Part shown: piece by piece, positions 24,809 to 35,469 of the stretch
Numbering within the stretch: the first letter of the stretch is position 1
Layout of the letters: every line of letters begins with the position of its first letter
NCBI RefSeq assembly: GCF_001705235.1
Contig: NZ_MCGV01000002.1
Span: 1-64,000 of the forward strand
Reading direction: 5' to 3'
Origin: Clostridium pasteurianum
GTDB lineage: Bacteria; Bacillota; Clostridia; Clostridiales; Clostridiaceae
DNA: 64,000 nt
The notes under the pieces: generated by a model
The model's input: only the letters and a program-made list of their open reading frames with translations
Told to the model about the DNA's origin: nothing
Database searches by the model: none
Program-made: the position numbers and the translations under genes

Positions 24809-27787
24809 TTATTGTGGTTCAATACCAGAATTTAAAGTAGTACCATTATAAGAAGTTATTTTATTGGAGGTGCTGTAATTATTATCTGAAGCATCAAAGG
24901 AATAATCATTTGATTGATCATAATTTGTCCAATCAGACTTTGCAAAACGTGTCATAACTTGTATACTTTCATTTGGTGCAAGAGTTCCTGCAGCTGTTGT
25001 AAAGCCTATTTCAAGATAATAATTTGCAGTTGCAGTTGGGTTATCCATTTTAACAAAAGTTCCAGTTACATTAGAATTTCCAACTGGAGACCAGTCACAC
25101 CAGAAGCATTGAGGCTCTGTACCTTCTAATGTAAAATAATATCTTATTTTTACATCAGCAAGATTAAGAGGTGAAGAGCTAGTGTTTGTAATCTTAAATC
25201 TTGGTGCAAGTGAATTTGAAGTTGAGCTAGTAATCATATTAAAGGACTCTACTTTAAAGGTTGCCGGTGGAATAATAGTAAGAACTTGATCCTTGCCTTC
25301 ACTGAAACTAAAGGTAAGCTTTAAGGATTTAGCACTTTGCTTACTGAGATATTCCTTTTTGATTGTTACAACATTTCCATCTACAGTATAATCAGTATCT
25401 GCTGTAAGAGTTGCATCTCCATTTTTAATAGCTGAAAGAGTGTTTCCTTTAAGTGCCATTGTAACTTGAATATCCTTTGGCGCTTTGCTATCAAATACTG
25501 TACTATATGGAGTAATTGTAGAGTTTTGAGGTGTATCCTTTACGTCTATATTTAGTATTGGATTAATTCCCTCACTGAAATCAAAAGTGAGTTTTGTAGT
25601 ACCAACAGGCTGCTTTGCAAGGTATTCTTTTTTAATTGTTACAACATTTCCGTCTACAGTATAATCAGTATCTGCTTTAAGGATTGTATCTCCATTTTTA
25701 ATAGCTGAAAGAGTGTTTCCGTTAAGAGCCATTGTTACAGCAACATCCTCTGGAACTCGTTTTTCAAAAGCAGTTTTATTAGGGGTAATTGTTGAACATG
25801 GAGTAGTATCAGTTACATTTATTTTTAAAATAAAACTGTCTGCTTTATCAAAATTAAAGGATAAATCTGTTTCTCCAAGCTGCTGCTTTGCAAGATATTC
25901 CTTTGCAATTGTTACGTTATTTCCGTCAACTGTATAGTCTTTGCCAGAAACTAGAGAATAATCACCATTAGTGATTCCTGTAAGACTACTATTACCTTGG
26001 TTCATTGTAACTGTAATGTCCTTTTGCTTATTGGCAGCACTATTAAAGGATGCTGTGCGTGGACTTACATAAGGACTTGGTGTGGTATCACCAACGGCAA
26101 TTAAAAGATTAGGATTAACTCCACCACTGTAATTAAGGGTGAGTTTTGCTGTATCTACTGGTAATGTTGACAGATACTCTTTTTTAATAGTAAGCTTATT
26201 GTCATCTACAGTATAATCAGTTCCAGCTTTTAATACATAATCTCCATTTGTGATTGAGCTTAAAGTATTAGCTTTTGAATCTAGTGTAACAGTAACATCT
26301 TTTTGATTTTCTTTGGCTTTATCAAAAGTTGCTACATCAGGAGATATAGATGCACTTAAATCTGAGTCAGGTCCGTATACTCCAAGCTCGAAAATAGAGT
26401 ACCCATAGCTGCTATTAACTCTCTGCAGGCCGTAAATTCTTACATAACGTCCAGAGCCCTTAAGGCTTATATCTTCAGTTTGTCCTTTTCCGCTGTATTG
26501 AGTGTAAACATCAGTCCAAGAAGTTGCATCATCTGAAACTTGAATTTTATATTGTGCTGCATATGCAGTTTCCCAGTTTATGATTACTCTATTTATGTCT
26601 TTCTTTTCGCCAAGATCTACATAAACCCAATTTGAATCTGAAGTATTACTTGCCCATCGTGTATTTGGGTCACCATCAACGATGTTATCTGCTGAATATT
26701 CAGTGCTTTCAAGAGAAGAAGCAACAGCTTTTTTGTTAAGAGCAAGATTTCCAGCTGGCAAGCCTTCTTTAGGCATTTCAGGAGGAAGATTTGATAACAT
26801 TGATATAGGTCTTACAGCGAGATTCTTTACACTGTATTTACTTGTTACAGCAACCTCTAAGCCCCAATCGTGTAAAGTAGCATAAGTGCTGTCTGTTGTC
26901 ATATCCAAAAATGTTTGAGGTTTGTTTCCAGGACCCCATTCCCAAGCTATATAACCTATTTGGTTTTTAGCACAATTCTCCATTATGGTTTTGTATGGGA
27001 TTTGACCAGCTTCTGTAGTATCCCATTCATTACCGAATTCTCCAACTACCAAAGGTAGGTTCATATCTGCAGATTTTTTTAGTGAGTCAACTACTTCTTG
27101 ATCAGTATGTCCATACATATATGGCCACCACATGTGGACGGAGAACATAACATTTTTATCAGGGTCAGCACTGATTATGTCAGGACCGCAGCTCTGGAGA
27201 ATCTTAATATTTTGTCCCCAAGAAGTACCATCAATTAATAGAGGTACATGAATACCTGCTGTTCTCATTTTACTTACGGCTGATTCATATCCAGATTTGA
27301 AATCAGCATCTGTTACAGAAGTATCACCTACTTCATTTCCAATGTTAACTAAGAGATACTGCTGATGCTTTTGAATTACTTTTACTATATCAGGCCTTGT
27401 CCAGTAATCAACAAGTGAAGAGAGCTTGGACCATTCCCCAGTTGCATCATGAAGCTCTACAATAGGAATCATATGTTCTGCACGGCAGTTATGAATAACG
27501 GTATCCAGCTGCTCTGCTGTACCAGAAGTATTCCAAGTAATTCTTACACAGTTTGCTCCTGTTTTTGCTATTTCATGAAAAGATGGCTCACCATCTATAT
27601 CTGTCCAAATAGCCATTTTGTTTATACCGTAAAGTGTTACTTTTTCTCCCTGATTGTCATAGAGAAACCTTCCTTGAACTCTGAAACCTGGATGAGTTGT
27701 ATCAGTTGCAGCGTAGCAATTATTGAATGATAACAGCACGAAAAGTAGTGCTGCAAAAGCTGAAAACAATAAACAATGTTTTTTCAT
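24809..27787 (-). CDS. Secreted modular GH5 enzyme (mannanase-like) with F5/8C, four X2 and CBM3 modules
   Basis: 992 residues. Order: signal peptide (1-26); GH5 catalytic domain (about 30-320) with acid/base Glu152 in NIGNEVG and nucleophile Glu250 in VVGEFGNEW; discoidin-type F5/8C or CBM32 module (about 346-475); four X2 repeats (about 478-842), each with a DYTVDGN-V-TI-KEYL core; CBM3 cellulose-binding module (843-992). The catalytic part resembles GH5_8 mannanases, so beta-mannan bound to cellulose is the likely substrate, though endoglucanase remains possible. No dockerin, so free in the medium. X2 modules are common in clostridial cellulases and scaffoldins. Confidence 0.85.
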   Translation of the reverse strand: MKKHCLLFSAFAALLFVLLSFNNCYAATDTTHPGFRVQGRFLYDNQGEKVTLYGINKMAIWTDIDGEPSFHEIAKTGANCVRITWNTSGTAEQLDTVIHNCRAEHMIPIVELHDATGEWSKLSSLVDYWTRPDIVKVIQKHQQYLLVNIGNEVGDTSVTDADFKSGYESAVSKMRTAGIHVPLLIDGTSWGQNIKILQSCGPDIISADPDKNVMFSVHMWWPYMYGHTDQEVVDSLKKSADMNLPLVVGEFGNEWDTTEAGQIPYKTIMENCAKNQIGYIAWEWGPGNKPQTFLDMTTDSTYATLHDWGLEVAVTSKYSVKNLAVRPISMLSNLPPEMPKEGLPAGNLALNKKAVASSLESTEYSADNIVDGDPNTRWASNTSDSNWVYVDLGEKKDINRVIINWETAYAAQYKIQVSDDATSWTDVYTQYSGKGQTEDISLKGSGRYVRIYGLQRVNSSYGYSIFELGVYGPDSDLSASISPDVATFDKAKENQKDVTVTLDSKANTLSSITNGDYVLKAGTDYTVDDNKLTIKKEYLSTLPVDTAKLTLNYSGGVNPNLLIAVGDTTPSPYVSPRTASFNSAANKQKDITVTMNQGNSSLTGITNGDYSLVSGKDYTVDGNNVTIAKEYLAKQQLGETDLSFNFDKADSFILKINVTDTTPCSTITPNKTAFEKRVPEDVAVTMALNGNTLSAIKNGDTILKADTDYTVDGNVVTIKKEYLAKQPVGTTKLTFDFSEGINPILNIDVKDTPQNSTITPYSTVFDSKAPKDIQVTMALKGNTLSAIKNGDATLTADTDYTVDGNVVTIKKEYLSKQSAKSLKLTFSFSEGKDQVLTIIPPATFKVESFNMITSSTSNSLAPRFKITNTSSSPLNLADVKIRYYFTLEGTEPQCFWCDWSPVGNSNVTGTFVKMDNPTATANYYLEIGFTTAAGTLAPNESIQVMTRFAKSDWTNYDQSNDYSFDASDNNYSTSNKITSYNGTTLNSGIEPQ

Positions 27788-27853
27788 TATTTGTAACCCT
27801 TCTTTCTTTTTGTTAATAGAATATTTTAAGTATGGTTAAAAAACTAGAGATGT

Positions 27854-27894
27854 AATTAAATTTATACTTGCAAAATAGGAGTATGAATTTAATT
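27854..27894. promoter_or_regulatory. Imperfect 15-bp inverted repeat upstream of the GH5 gene
   Basis: AATTAAATTTATACT and AGTATGAATTTAATT (one mismatch) around 11 bases. It lies 67 bp before the GH5 start, either an operator or a leader hairpin. The rest of 27788-28277 is AT-rich with no other recognised element. Confidence 0.4.
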
Positions 27895-28277
27895 AAGCTG
27901 CTTTTTAAAGAAATGATATATGTCTTTACAGGTAAAAACAACACTTTACATTATAACATAACTATATGGTAAAAGATATATATATATAATACTAATTTAC
28001 ATTAATAGAATATTTTTTGAGGATGGATGCGGATATAAAATTTGAATTTGAAAAAATTAAAAAGTTATTATTGTCTTAACGGGTTTAGAGTGCAATAGAA
28101 TCTCAACTAAAAGCCTCATGCTATGCAGGTATGATAAAGTATAAGTAATTATTTCATAGATAAGGTTCATATATATTATTATGAAGAAGTAAAATGTAAT
28201 TTTTTTTAATTACTAATAAATATTTTACGTTAAGATATATTAAATTTAGCCCATAAATTTAATATTAGGAGGTATAT

Positions 28278-29333
28278 ATGGACGATTATGAAATCAGAAA
28301 AGATTATGTAAAAGATTATGTTGCACCCTATGGTCAGAAAATAATGCATGGCAAAGTTTCAATGGAAGAACATTTTGAGTCTCCTACTTGGGATGCTACA
28401 GGTGATCCTCAGAATGAAACAGCCAGAGACAAGGTGGATTATTTTAAAGCAGTAAAAGCTCGTTTACATTCGCCTGAACTACGCATAAAGGACATGGACA
28501 GAAATGGAGTTGAAATGTTTATCATGTCACTGACTCAGCCTGGTGTGCAAGAAGTTTTTGATACAAAGGAAGCAGTAAAAATTGCTCATGAAATGAATAT
28601 ATGGGTTTATGAAAACTATGTTAAAAAATATCCTAAACGTTTCAACGCTTTTGCTGCGGTAGCAATGCAAGATCCTGAAGTCGCATGTAAAGAACTAGAG
28701 TTTTGCGTGAAAGAACTTGGATTTGTGGGAGCACTTATCAACGGCTATACTATGAAGGATGATAAAAATCATATAGAATATTTGGATGAACCACAGAATT
28801 TTTGTTTTTGGAAAAAGTTATCTGAATTAGACGTTCCTTTGTATTTACATCCACGTGATCCAGCACCAAGTCAGCAATTGGCTTACAAAGGATATGAGGG
28901 GCTTTTAGGTTCTGCTTGGGGCTTTGGAGCTGAAACAGCTTTACATGCCATTCGTATTCTTTGCAGTGGCATATTTGATGAATTGCCAAATGCCAAATTG
29001 ATTCTAGCTCATCAAGGCGAAGGTATACCATTTGCATTATCAAGACTTCAACAACGTCTTAATAACCAAAATCCATGTGGTGCCCATAAAAAACCGCTGA
29101 CATACTACTTTGAAAATAATATCTGGTTAACTACTAGTGGACATTTTAACACTTGTGCCTTAGAAAATACTCTTTCGTCAATCGGCAGCAATAGAGTAAT
29201 GTTTTCCGCAGATACGCCTTATGAAAGTCTTGACAATGCCTGTATATGGTTTGATAATATTCCTATGAGTAGTGCAGAAAGACTGAAAATTGGACGTCAA
29301 AATGCAATTGATTTACTTAAATTAGATATCTAA
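28278..29333 (+). CDS. Amidohydrolase-superfamily decarboxylase, gamma-resorcylate decarboxylase-like
   Basis: 351 residues of the ACMSD / amidohydrolase-2 family. Metal and catalytic residues line up with gamma-resorcylate (2,6-dihydroxybenzoate) decarboxylase: Glu30 and His32 in MEEHF, His191 in YLHPRDP, His245 in AHQGEG and Asp312 in SADTPYE. Such enzymes carry out reversible, cofactor-free decarboxylation of hydroxybenzoates with a divalent metal. A cytoplasmic role in handling lignin-derived phenolic acids would fit a plant-degrading organism. AGGAGG lies six bases before the ATG. A DUF2889 gene and a PadR regulator are 0.6-1.6 kb downstream. Confidence 0.8.
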   Translation: MDDYEIRKDYVKDYVAPYGQKIMHGKVSMEEHFESPTWDATGDPQNETARDKVDYFKAVKARLHSPELRIKDMDRNGVEMFIMSLTQPGVQEVFDTKEAVKIAHEMNIWVYENYVKKYPKRFNAFAAVAMQDPEVACKELEFCVKELGFVGALINGYTMKDDKNHIEYLDEPQNFCFWKKLSELDVPLYLHPRDPAPSQQLAYKGYEGLLGSAWGFGAETALHAIRILCSGIFDELPNAKLILAHQGEGIPFALSRLQQRLNNQNPCGAHKKPLTYYFENNIWLTTSGHFNTCALENTLSSIGSNRVMFSADTPYESLDNACIWFDNIPMSSAERLKIGRQNAIDLLKLDI

Positions 29334-29372
29334 ATGATAGCCTGCCTTATACATTTTGTTTATCAATATTTC

Positions 29373-29406
29373 AAGGTAACTACTAAATGAGTGGTTGCCT
29401 TTTTTG
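29373..29406 (+). terminator. Terminator after the decarboxylase gene
   Basis: AAGGTAACTACT and AGTGGTTGCCTT form a stem around AAATG, followed by TTTTTG. Confidence 0.75.
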
Positions 29407-29485
29407 TGTATTGACTAAGTTATAAGTTAAGGGTATTATAACGGTACAAGTATTTAAGTATATATTTATAAATTGTGGAGGAGTT

Positions 29486-29809
29486 ATGGAAGATAAGGAA
29501 AAAAGTATTAAGAGTTCTAAAGATTTAGTACATGCTTTATACAATAGTATTGCACAATCAAAAAAAAGTGGATTTGAAGATATTAAAGAAGAATTATTAA
29601 AAATTTATGTAAAGCTAGATGTATCTAACGAAAAAAATATTCCTCTGATAGATAAGTTAGTTAAATATATATATTATACAGCTTATATAGAAAAACTACA
29701 TTTTTCATCTTATGAAGATAATATTATAAGAGAGTTATCAGAAATGAGTAAATATACTGGTTTAAAGGGTGTAATTAAAAGTTTAAGTAAAGCTAGGATT
29801 GTCCGATGA
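29486..29809 (+). CDS. Small helical protein of unknown function
   Basis: 107 residues, no signal peptide or membrane helix. All-alpha by appearance, with a KDLVHALYNSIAQSKKSG start, a central IDKLVKYIYYTAYIEKLHFS and a basic tail ending KARIVR. Size and helical make-up are reminiscent of bacteriocin immunity proteins, but no bacteriocin gene is near, so I do not assign it. GGAGGAG directly precedes the start, indicating a real gene. Confidence 0.6.
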   Translation: MEDKEKSIKSSKDLVHALYNSIAQSKKSGFEDIKEELLKIYVKLDVSNEKNIPLIDKLVKYIYYTAYIEKLHFSSYEDNIIRELSEMSKYTGLKGVIKSLSKARIVR

Positions 29810-29884
29810 AAAAATATATTTTAAAAGAAAAGTACAATGTATTGATTAAGTTAAAAGTCAACACATTGTACTAATATAACAATT

Positions 29885-30340
29885 TTAGGCGTTGTTACTC
29901 ATCATTGTGTGAGATATACATGCCTTGGGAAGTTTTTCTCTGCAAAAATTCCACCATTGATTTTCTGTCATTTTTCCCATTTTAATTTGATGCGGAAAAT
30001 AATTATAGATTACCCCAGGCACAGAAATTCCAAGAAGCATTCTAACATTGCCACATCCCAATTCACCACAAAACAATTCATCACATTTAGAGCGGAATTC
30101 TGAAATAATATTAGTACCTATTAGTTCTTTGGCTTTATCTTTAATTAAAATGCAATTCTTAGTCGGATAACGCAATAATTCTATTCTAACATCTAATATA
30201 ATCATATCTGGTACGGATACATCTGCTGTTACTTGAATATCATGTTGATTATCTATTAAATGTGAGGTAGTTCTCCAAATATTATCCTTTACTTCATAAT
30301 AGTTAACTTCAAAATTTCTTGAATAAAGACTCTTTTCCAT
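29885..30340 (-). CDS. DUF2889-type protein under PadR control
   Basis: 151 residues, cytoplasmic. The pattern of an N-terminal beta region, DMIILDVRIELL, then CILIKDKAKELIGTNI and CDELFCGELGCGNVRMLLG fits DUF2889, a family of unknown function often seen close to aromatic-compound genes. Three Cys (in LFCGELGCG and CDE) could bind metal, which is inference. GGAGG precedes the start. A PadR-type palindrome (TATACTCAGTACTGACTATA, 30358-30377) lies just upstream, shared with the PadR gene. Confidence 0.6.
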   Translation of the reverse strand: MEKSLYSRNFEVNYYEVKDNIWRTTSHLIDNQHDIQVTADVSVPDMIILDVRIELLRYPTKNCILIKDKAKELIGTNIISEFRSKCDELFCGELGCGNVRMLLGISVPGVIYNYFPHQIKMGKMTENQWWNFCREKLPKACISHTMMSNNA

Positions 30341-30357
30341 AAATATACCTCCATAAT

Positions 30358-30377
30358 TATACTCAGTACTGACTATA
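30358..30377. promoter_or_regulatory. PadR-type operator in front of the DUF2889 gene
   Basis: TATACTCAGTACTGACTATA, one base short of a perfect palindrome; 19 of 20 bases equal the operator before the PadR gene. Confidence 0.7.
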
Positions 30378-30397
30378 ATGATATTTTTTTGGAACTC

Positions 30398-30928
30398 TTA
30401 AGAGAGTCCCTTTAATGTCTCATTTATCCATTTTAATTCAGTTTCTAAATGATATATATGATGATTAAATATGTTAATACAATAAATTCTGCACTCAGGT
30501 AACAATTTTTTTACTGTATTATCTTTATTATTAGCTAATTCTTTCAGCTTATTTTCTATATAATCTTTTTGCCTATTTAAATTTTTAATAACAGTTTTTT
30601 TATTAACAAATTCAGAAAAATATAATACTCCATCAAAATCGAATTCTAAACTATAATTTTCAGCTAAAATTTTATTAATCAGGGAATTAAAATAAGAAAC
30701 TCCTGAATCAGTGATAGAATATACTGTCTTTTCAGGCCTATTACCATCTTTTTCAATAACATAATTTATATAGCCTTTTTCCGCAAGTTTATCTAAATGA
30801 TAATAAATTGTAGGGAGTTTGATTTTAGCAAAGTCTGCTATGTTATCTGATACTATTTGTTTAATACTGTATCCATGCTTTGAACCATATCTCATGAGAA
30901 TCCCTAGAATATATAATTGTATTTTCAT
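30398..30928 (-). CDS. PadR-family regulator with C-terminal helical domain
   Basis: 176 residues: winged helix (ILGILMRYGSKHGYSIKQI, PTIYYHLDKLAEKGYI) followed by the virulence-activator-like helical dimerisation domain. This long PadR form includes regulators of phenolic acid decarboxylases. It is preceded by a perfect 20-bp palindrome and followed by a second copy in front of the DUF2889 gene, so it most likely represses both. The inducer may be a phenolic acid, given the decarboxylase nearby; that is inference. Confidence 0.85.
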   Translation of the reverse strand: MKIQLYILGILMRYGSKHGYSIKQIVSDNIADFAKIKLPTIYYHLDKLAEKGYINYVIEKDGNRPEKTVYSITDSGVSYFNSLINKILAENYSLEFDFDGVLYFSEFVNKKTVIKNLNRQKDYIENKLKELANNKDNTVKKLLPECRIYCINIFNHHIYHLETELKWINETLKGLS

Positions 30929-30940
30929 TTATAATCTCCT

Positions 30941-30960
30941 TATACTCAGTACTGAGTATA
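30941..30960. promoter_or_regulatory. Perfect 20-bp palindromic operator of the PadR gene
   Basis: TATACTCAGTACTGAGTATA sits about 12 bp upstream of the PadR start and overlaps its ribosome-site region. Confidence 0.75.
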
Positions 30961-31034
30961 AGTATATCATATTTTTCGATACCGTCAACAATATATGCAG
31001 AATCTCAACTACAAATTTACCATTTATCCTAAAA

Positions 31035-31907
31035 TCATTTAAGTGATTGATCTAATGAAAACATTGATAGAAAATTTTGTACTCCTTTATTATTAGTTTT
31101 ATAAACAAGATAACTATTGATTTGAGGTGTGTCAAAATCAATTAATGGTATTGAAATCAAGGAGTTATTTTCTATATAGGATTTTACAATGCTTTTGGGG
31201 AGAAAACTATAACCGAAACCATCAAGCAAATACTGCACGAGTTTTGTACTGTTGTCAATCTCAAAGGGAAATTGATAATAGTTAGGAAATAAAGAACGTA
31301 TAAATTGTCCTGTTCCCTGCAGCGCAAGGTCACACATGAGATACTGTATTTTGGTGAGATCATTTTTATAGATACCATTTATAAAAGAATTGTTTTTAGG
31401 ACTAGTGACGAGAATCAGCTCGTCAGAAGCAAAGGGGACACATTGGTATCCAGGTTTTTTATAATATAGATATGAAAAAACAATATCCAGTAGTTGGTCT
31501 TCTAATAGATGCAGCAAATCCTGTGAATGATCAAGTATTACTTTAACTGAAGTGTCATGATTGGAAATTAGAAAAGAGCTGATAATGGGATATAAATAAC
31601 ATTCATAAACAGTATCGGCACTTCCAATTCGAAGTGTGTTTTTAAAAAAATTCACCTGATTCATTTCTTGCATGGCATTTTTCTCTAATTCTAAAATTCT
31701 CTTTGCATAACTCTTAAACAGAATACCTTCTCTAGTTAGTCCTATATGTTTTTTATCACGGATAAATAATTTTTTGCCAATTTCTTTTTCTAGTTCGGCA
31801 ATACGGTTTGTCACTGTGGATTGAGCTACAAATAATTTTTCAGCTGTAAGTGAAAAATTATTTAATTTTGAAAGTAGAAGAAAGGTCTTTAAAGTCTGCG
31901 TGTCCAT
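31035..31907 (-). CDS. LysR-family transcriptional regulator
   Basis: 290 residues. N-terminal winged helix (LTAEKLFVAQSTVTNRIAELEKEIGKKLF) and a two-lobed effector domain starting near NTLRIGSADTVYE. It is divergent from the MFS exporter at 32033 and probably regulates it. A box ATTCG-AAAAA-CGAAT lies in the shared intergenic region just upstream of its start. Effector unknown. Confidence 0.85.
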   Translation of the reverse strand: MDTQTLKTFLLLSKLNNFSLTAEKLFVAQSTVTNRIAELEKEIGKKLFIRDKKHIGLTREGILFKSYAKRILELEKNAMQEMNQVNFFKNTLRIGSADTVYECYLYPIISSFLISNHDTSVKVILDHSQDLLHLLEDQLLDIVFSYLYYKKPGYQCVPFASDELILVTSPKNNSFINGIYKNDLTKIQYLMCDLALQGTGQFIRSLFPNYYQFPFEIDNSTKLVQYLLDGFGYSFLPKSIVKSYIENNSLISIPLIDFDTPQINSYLVYKTNNKGVQNFLSMFSLDQSLK

Positions 31908-31925
31908 GTTAAAACTCCTTTAATT

Positions 31926-31940
31926 ATTCGAAAAACGAAT
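31926..31940. promoter_or_regulatory. LysR-type box between the divergent LysR and MFS genes
   Basis: ATTCGAAAAACGAAT, an inverted repeat with the T-N11-A form typical of LysR binding sites, 19 bp before the LysR start. Confidence 0.5.
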
Positions 31941-32032
31941 TAATAGTATCAATAAGATCCATTTAACAAATAATAGCATATGCATTATAATAAGTCAAGA
32001 TACTGAGATAGAGAAAAAGGGGTTATGCTTAA

Positions 32033-33466
32033 ATGAATAAAATTGGTGAAAATAAGTATAAAAAATGGATGATCTTTGCAGTTACTAGCATGGCAAATCT
32101 AGTTGTATGCTTTTCTATAAATAGTTTGAATCTTGCTCTTCCAACACTTACAAAGGAATTTGGCGTTAGTCAGAATAGTATTAGCTGGCTAGCACTAGTG
32201 TACTCACTTATACCATGTTGTACTCTGCTGATTTTTGGGAGGACAGCAGAACTTTATGGGTATAAGAGGCAGTTTAAAATTGGATTTTTGTTTTTCGGGG
32301 CAGTATGTATTGCAGCGCCATTATTGTCGGTAAATTTAGGAGCGCTGATTTTTTTTCGCTGCTTACAGGGAATTGGATATAGTATTATGATTTCTATTAC
32401 ACAGGCAATTGTTAGTCGAACTTTTGATTCAAATAAGCGTGGCAAGGCGCTTGGCATAAACTCTGTATTTATTTCCATAGGAATGGCTGCGGGACCTACA
32501 ATTGGGGGATTTTTATTGACTCATTTCTCGTGGCATGCTATTTTTTATTTTAATGTGCCATTTTGCATTTTAGGTTTTATTGCAACCTGCATTGTTATGC
32601 CAGATGACAAGAAAGAGGTTTCTGAATCAAAAGGTATGGATTGGCTTGGTGCCATTTTATTTTCAATGTCAATAGGTGCCATTTCAGTAGGGCTTAACTT
32701 TAGTATTAAATGGGGATGGAAATCAGTTCCGTTTTTAGGATGTGTATTTTTCAGCGTTCTTGTATTATATATATTTATCATGCGTGAAAAACGTACAGAA
32801 TTACCATTAATGCCTCTGAAGTTATTTAAAAATAAAATGTTTTCCATGGCAAATATTGTGTGTATGCTTTCTTATCTTGTACAGCAATTGATTACATACC
32901 TAGTACCATTTTACTTAGTGGACATACTGCTATTACCATCGGATCAGTCAGGGCTAATCATGCTGGCATCTCCAATTATGATGATGGTGATGTCGCCACT
33001 TGGAGGGAGTATGTGTGATAAGTATGGAACACGTTTACCGTCCGGTATTGGATTGATTTTTATATGTGGAGGATGTCTATTTATGAGTTTATTGAAAAGT
33101 TCTTCTAATTATACTATGGTCATATTTACACTAATTGCTATGGGAATTGGAAATGGACTGAGTGTTTCTTCAATCAATGCGGCTATTTTAAATTCAGCGC
33201 CTAGAAAACATGCCGGTGTTGCTTCTGGAATGTTAGCAACAATGCGTAATTTTGGACAGACATTAGGTGTTGCATCCAGTAGTGTCATTTTAACGTCACG
33301 CCAGTTAGTTTACAGTAAAAATAAAAGTTTGAGTGCGAAGGATATTTATCTATTTGCACAAAGGGATACTTATTATTTTGGAATTTTTATTTTAATAGTA
33401 GCGCTGGCTTTTGTGTTTTTACTTCCTCGTACTATTACAGAAGGGAAATTAGCAATGAAGAATTAA
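32033..33466 (+). CDS. MFS multidrug exporter, DHA2 (14-helix) family
   Basis: 477 residues with fourteen hydrophobic helices. DHA2 features are the LNLALPTLTKEFGVS motif in helix 1, FGRTAELYGYKRQF after helix 2 and GIGYSIMISITQAIV, IGMAAGPTIGGFL in helices 4-5. Proton-coupled export of drugs or small toxic compounds across the membrane; substrate unknown. AAAGGGG is upstream of the ATG. The last codons (KN, stop) fall in a family A repeat, so the C terminus may have been altered by the insertion. Confidence 0.85.
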   Translation: MNKIGENKYKKWMIFAVTSMANLVVCFSINSLNLALPTLTKEFGVSQNSISWLALVYSLIPCCTLLIFGRTAELYGYKRQFKIGFLFFGAVCIAAPLLSVNLGALIFFRCLQGIGYSIMISITQAIVSRTFDSNKRGKALGINSVFISIGMAAGPTIGGFLLTHFSWHAIFYFNVPFCILGFIATCIVMPDDKKEVSESKGMDWLGAILFSMSIGAISVGLNFSIKWGWKSVPFLGCVFFSVLVLYIFIMREKRTELPLMPLKLFKNKMFSMANIVCMLSYLVQQLITYLVPFYLVDILLLPSDQSGLIMLASPIMMMVMSPLGGSMCDKYGTRLPSGIGLIFICGGCLFMSLLKSSSNYTMVIFTLIAMGIGNGLSVSSINAAILNSAPRKHAGVASGMLATMRNFGQTLGVASSSVILTSRQLVYSKNKSLSAKDIYLFAQRDTYYFGIFILIVALAFVFLLPRTITEGKLAMKN

Positions 33467-33571
33467 GAATGATGGTAACTTTTTCTTCGCTTCACTGCGA
33501 AAAGCTTATAAAATTTAGGTTTTCCAGAGCAAAGCGGCGGAAAATCATCATTCATTCTTAATTCTTAATTC
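33459..33571 (-). repeat. Family A repeat, copy A7 (inverted, internally shortened)
   Basis: From AAGAATTAAGAATGATGGTA to ATTCATTCTTAATTCTTAAT. It lies between convergent genes and supplies the stop codon of the MFS gene; the palindromic ends can act as a two-way terminator. Confidence 0.75.
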
Positions 33572-33596
33572 TTCATTTCCTTTAAGCTCTTAGTTT

Positions 33597-35177
<1,581 letters not shown>

Positions 35178-35289
35178 CACATTAACCTATTTAAAGATTA
35201 AATAATAGGATATCAAGTTAAATAAGTTACTTATATCCAAAATTCCGTAGGTACGGAGGAATTTTTTCATTTGATTCTCCCAAAGCGAA

Positions 35290-35469
35290 TTAACATTGAT
35301 GAAGTAACAATTTAAAAAAAATCTAATAAATCTTGATAAGAAAATTGTAAAATACTTAGAATTTTAATTTGTTTGAGCAGTTTTTAGCGAGTTATTAAAA
35401 CTCTTAGGATTTTATGATTTTCTTATCTTAGATTTATAGAATTTTTTTAATGTTACAAATCAATGTTAA
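35290..35469. repeat. Family B repeat, copy B3
   Basis: Ends TTAACATTGATGAAGTAACA and TGTTACAAATCAATGTTAA are inverted repeats. Core stem with CTTAGAATTTTAAT against ATTAAAACTCTTAGG and the conserved loop AGCGAGTTATT. The right end covers the stop codon of the next gene. About 95% similar to the copy at 45221-45402, and the ~70 bp before it (GGTACGGAGGAATTTTTTC) is also duplicated. Confidence 0.75.

Noticed and set aside
25260-26330. Regular DNA repeats that look like a CRISPR or tandem array
   Set aside because: They are the four X2 protein modules of the GH5 gene, about 270 bp each and diverged, in a continuous reading frame.
29486-29809. Bacteriocin immunity protein
   Set aside because: Only size and helical composition agree; no bacteriocin or exporter gene is adjacent.
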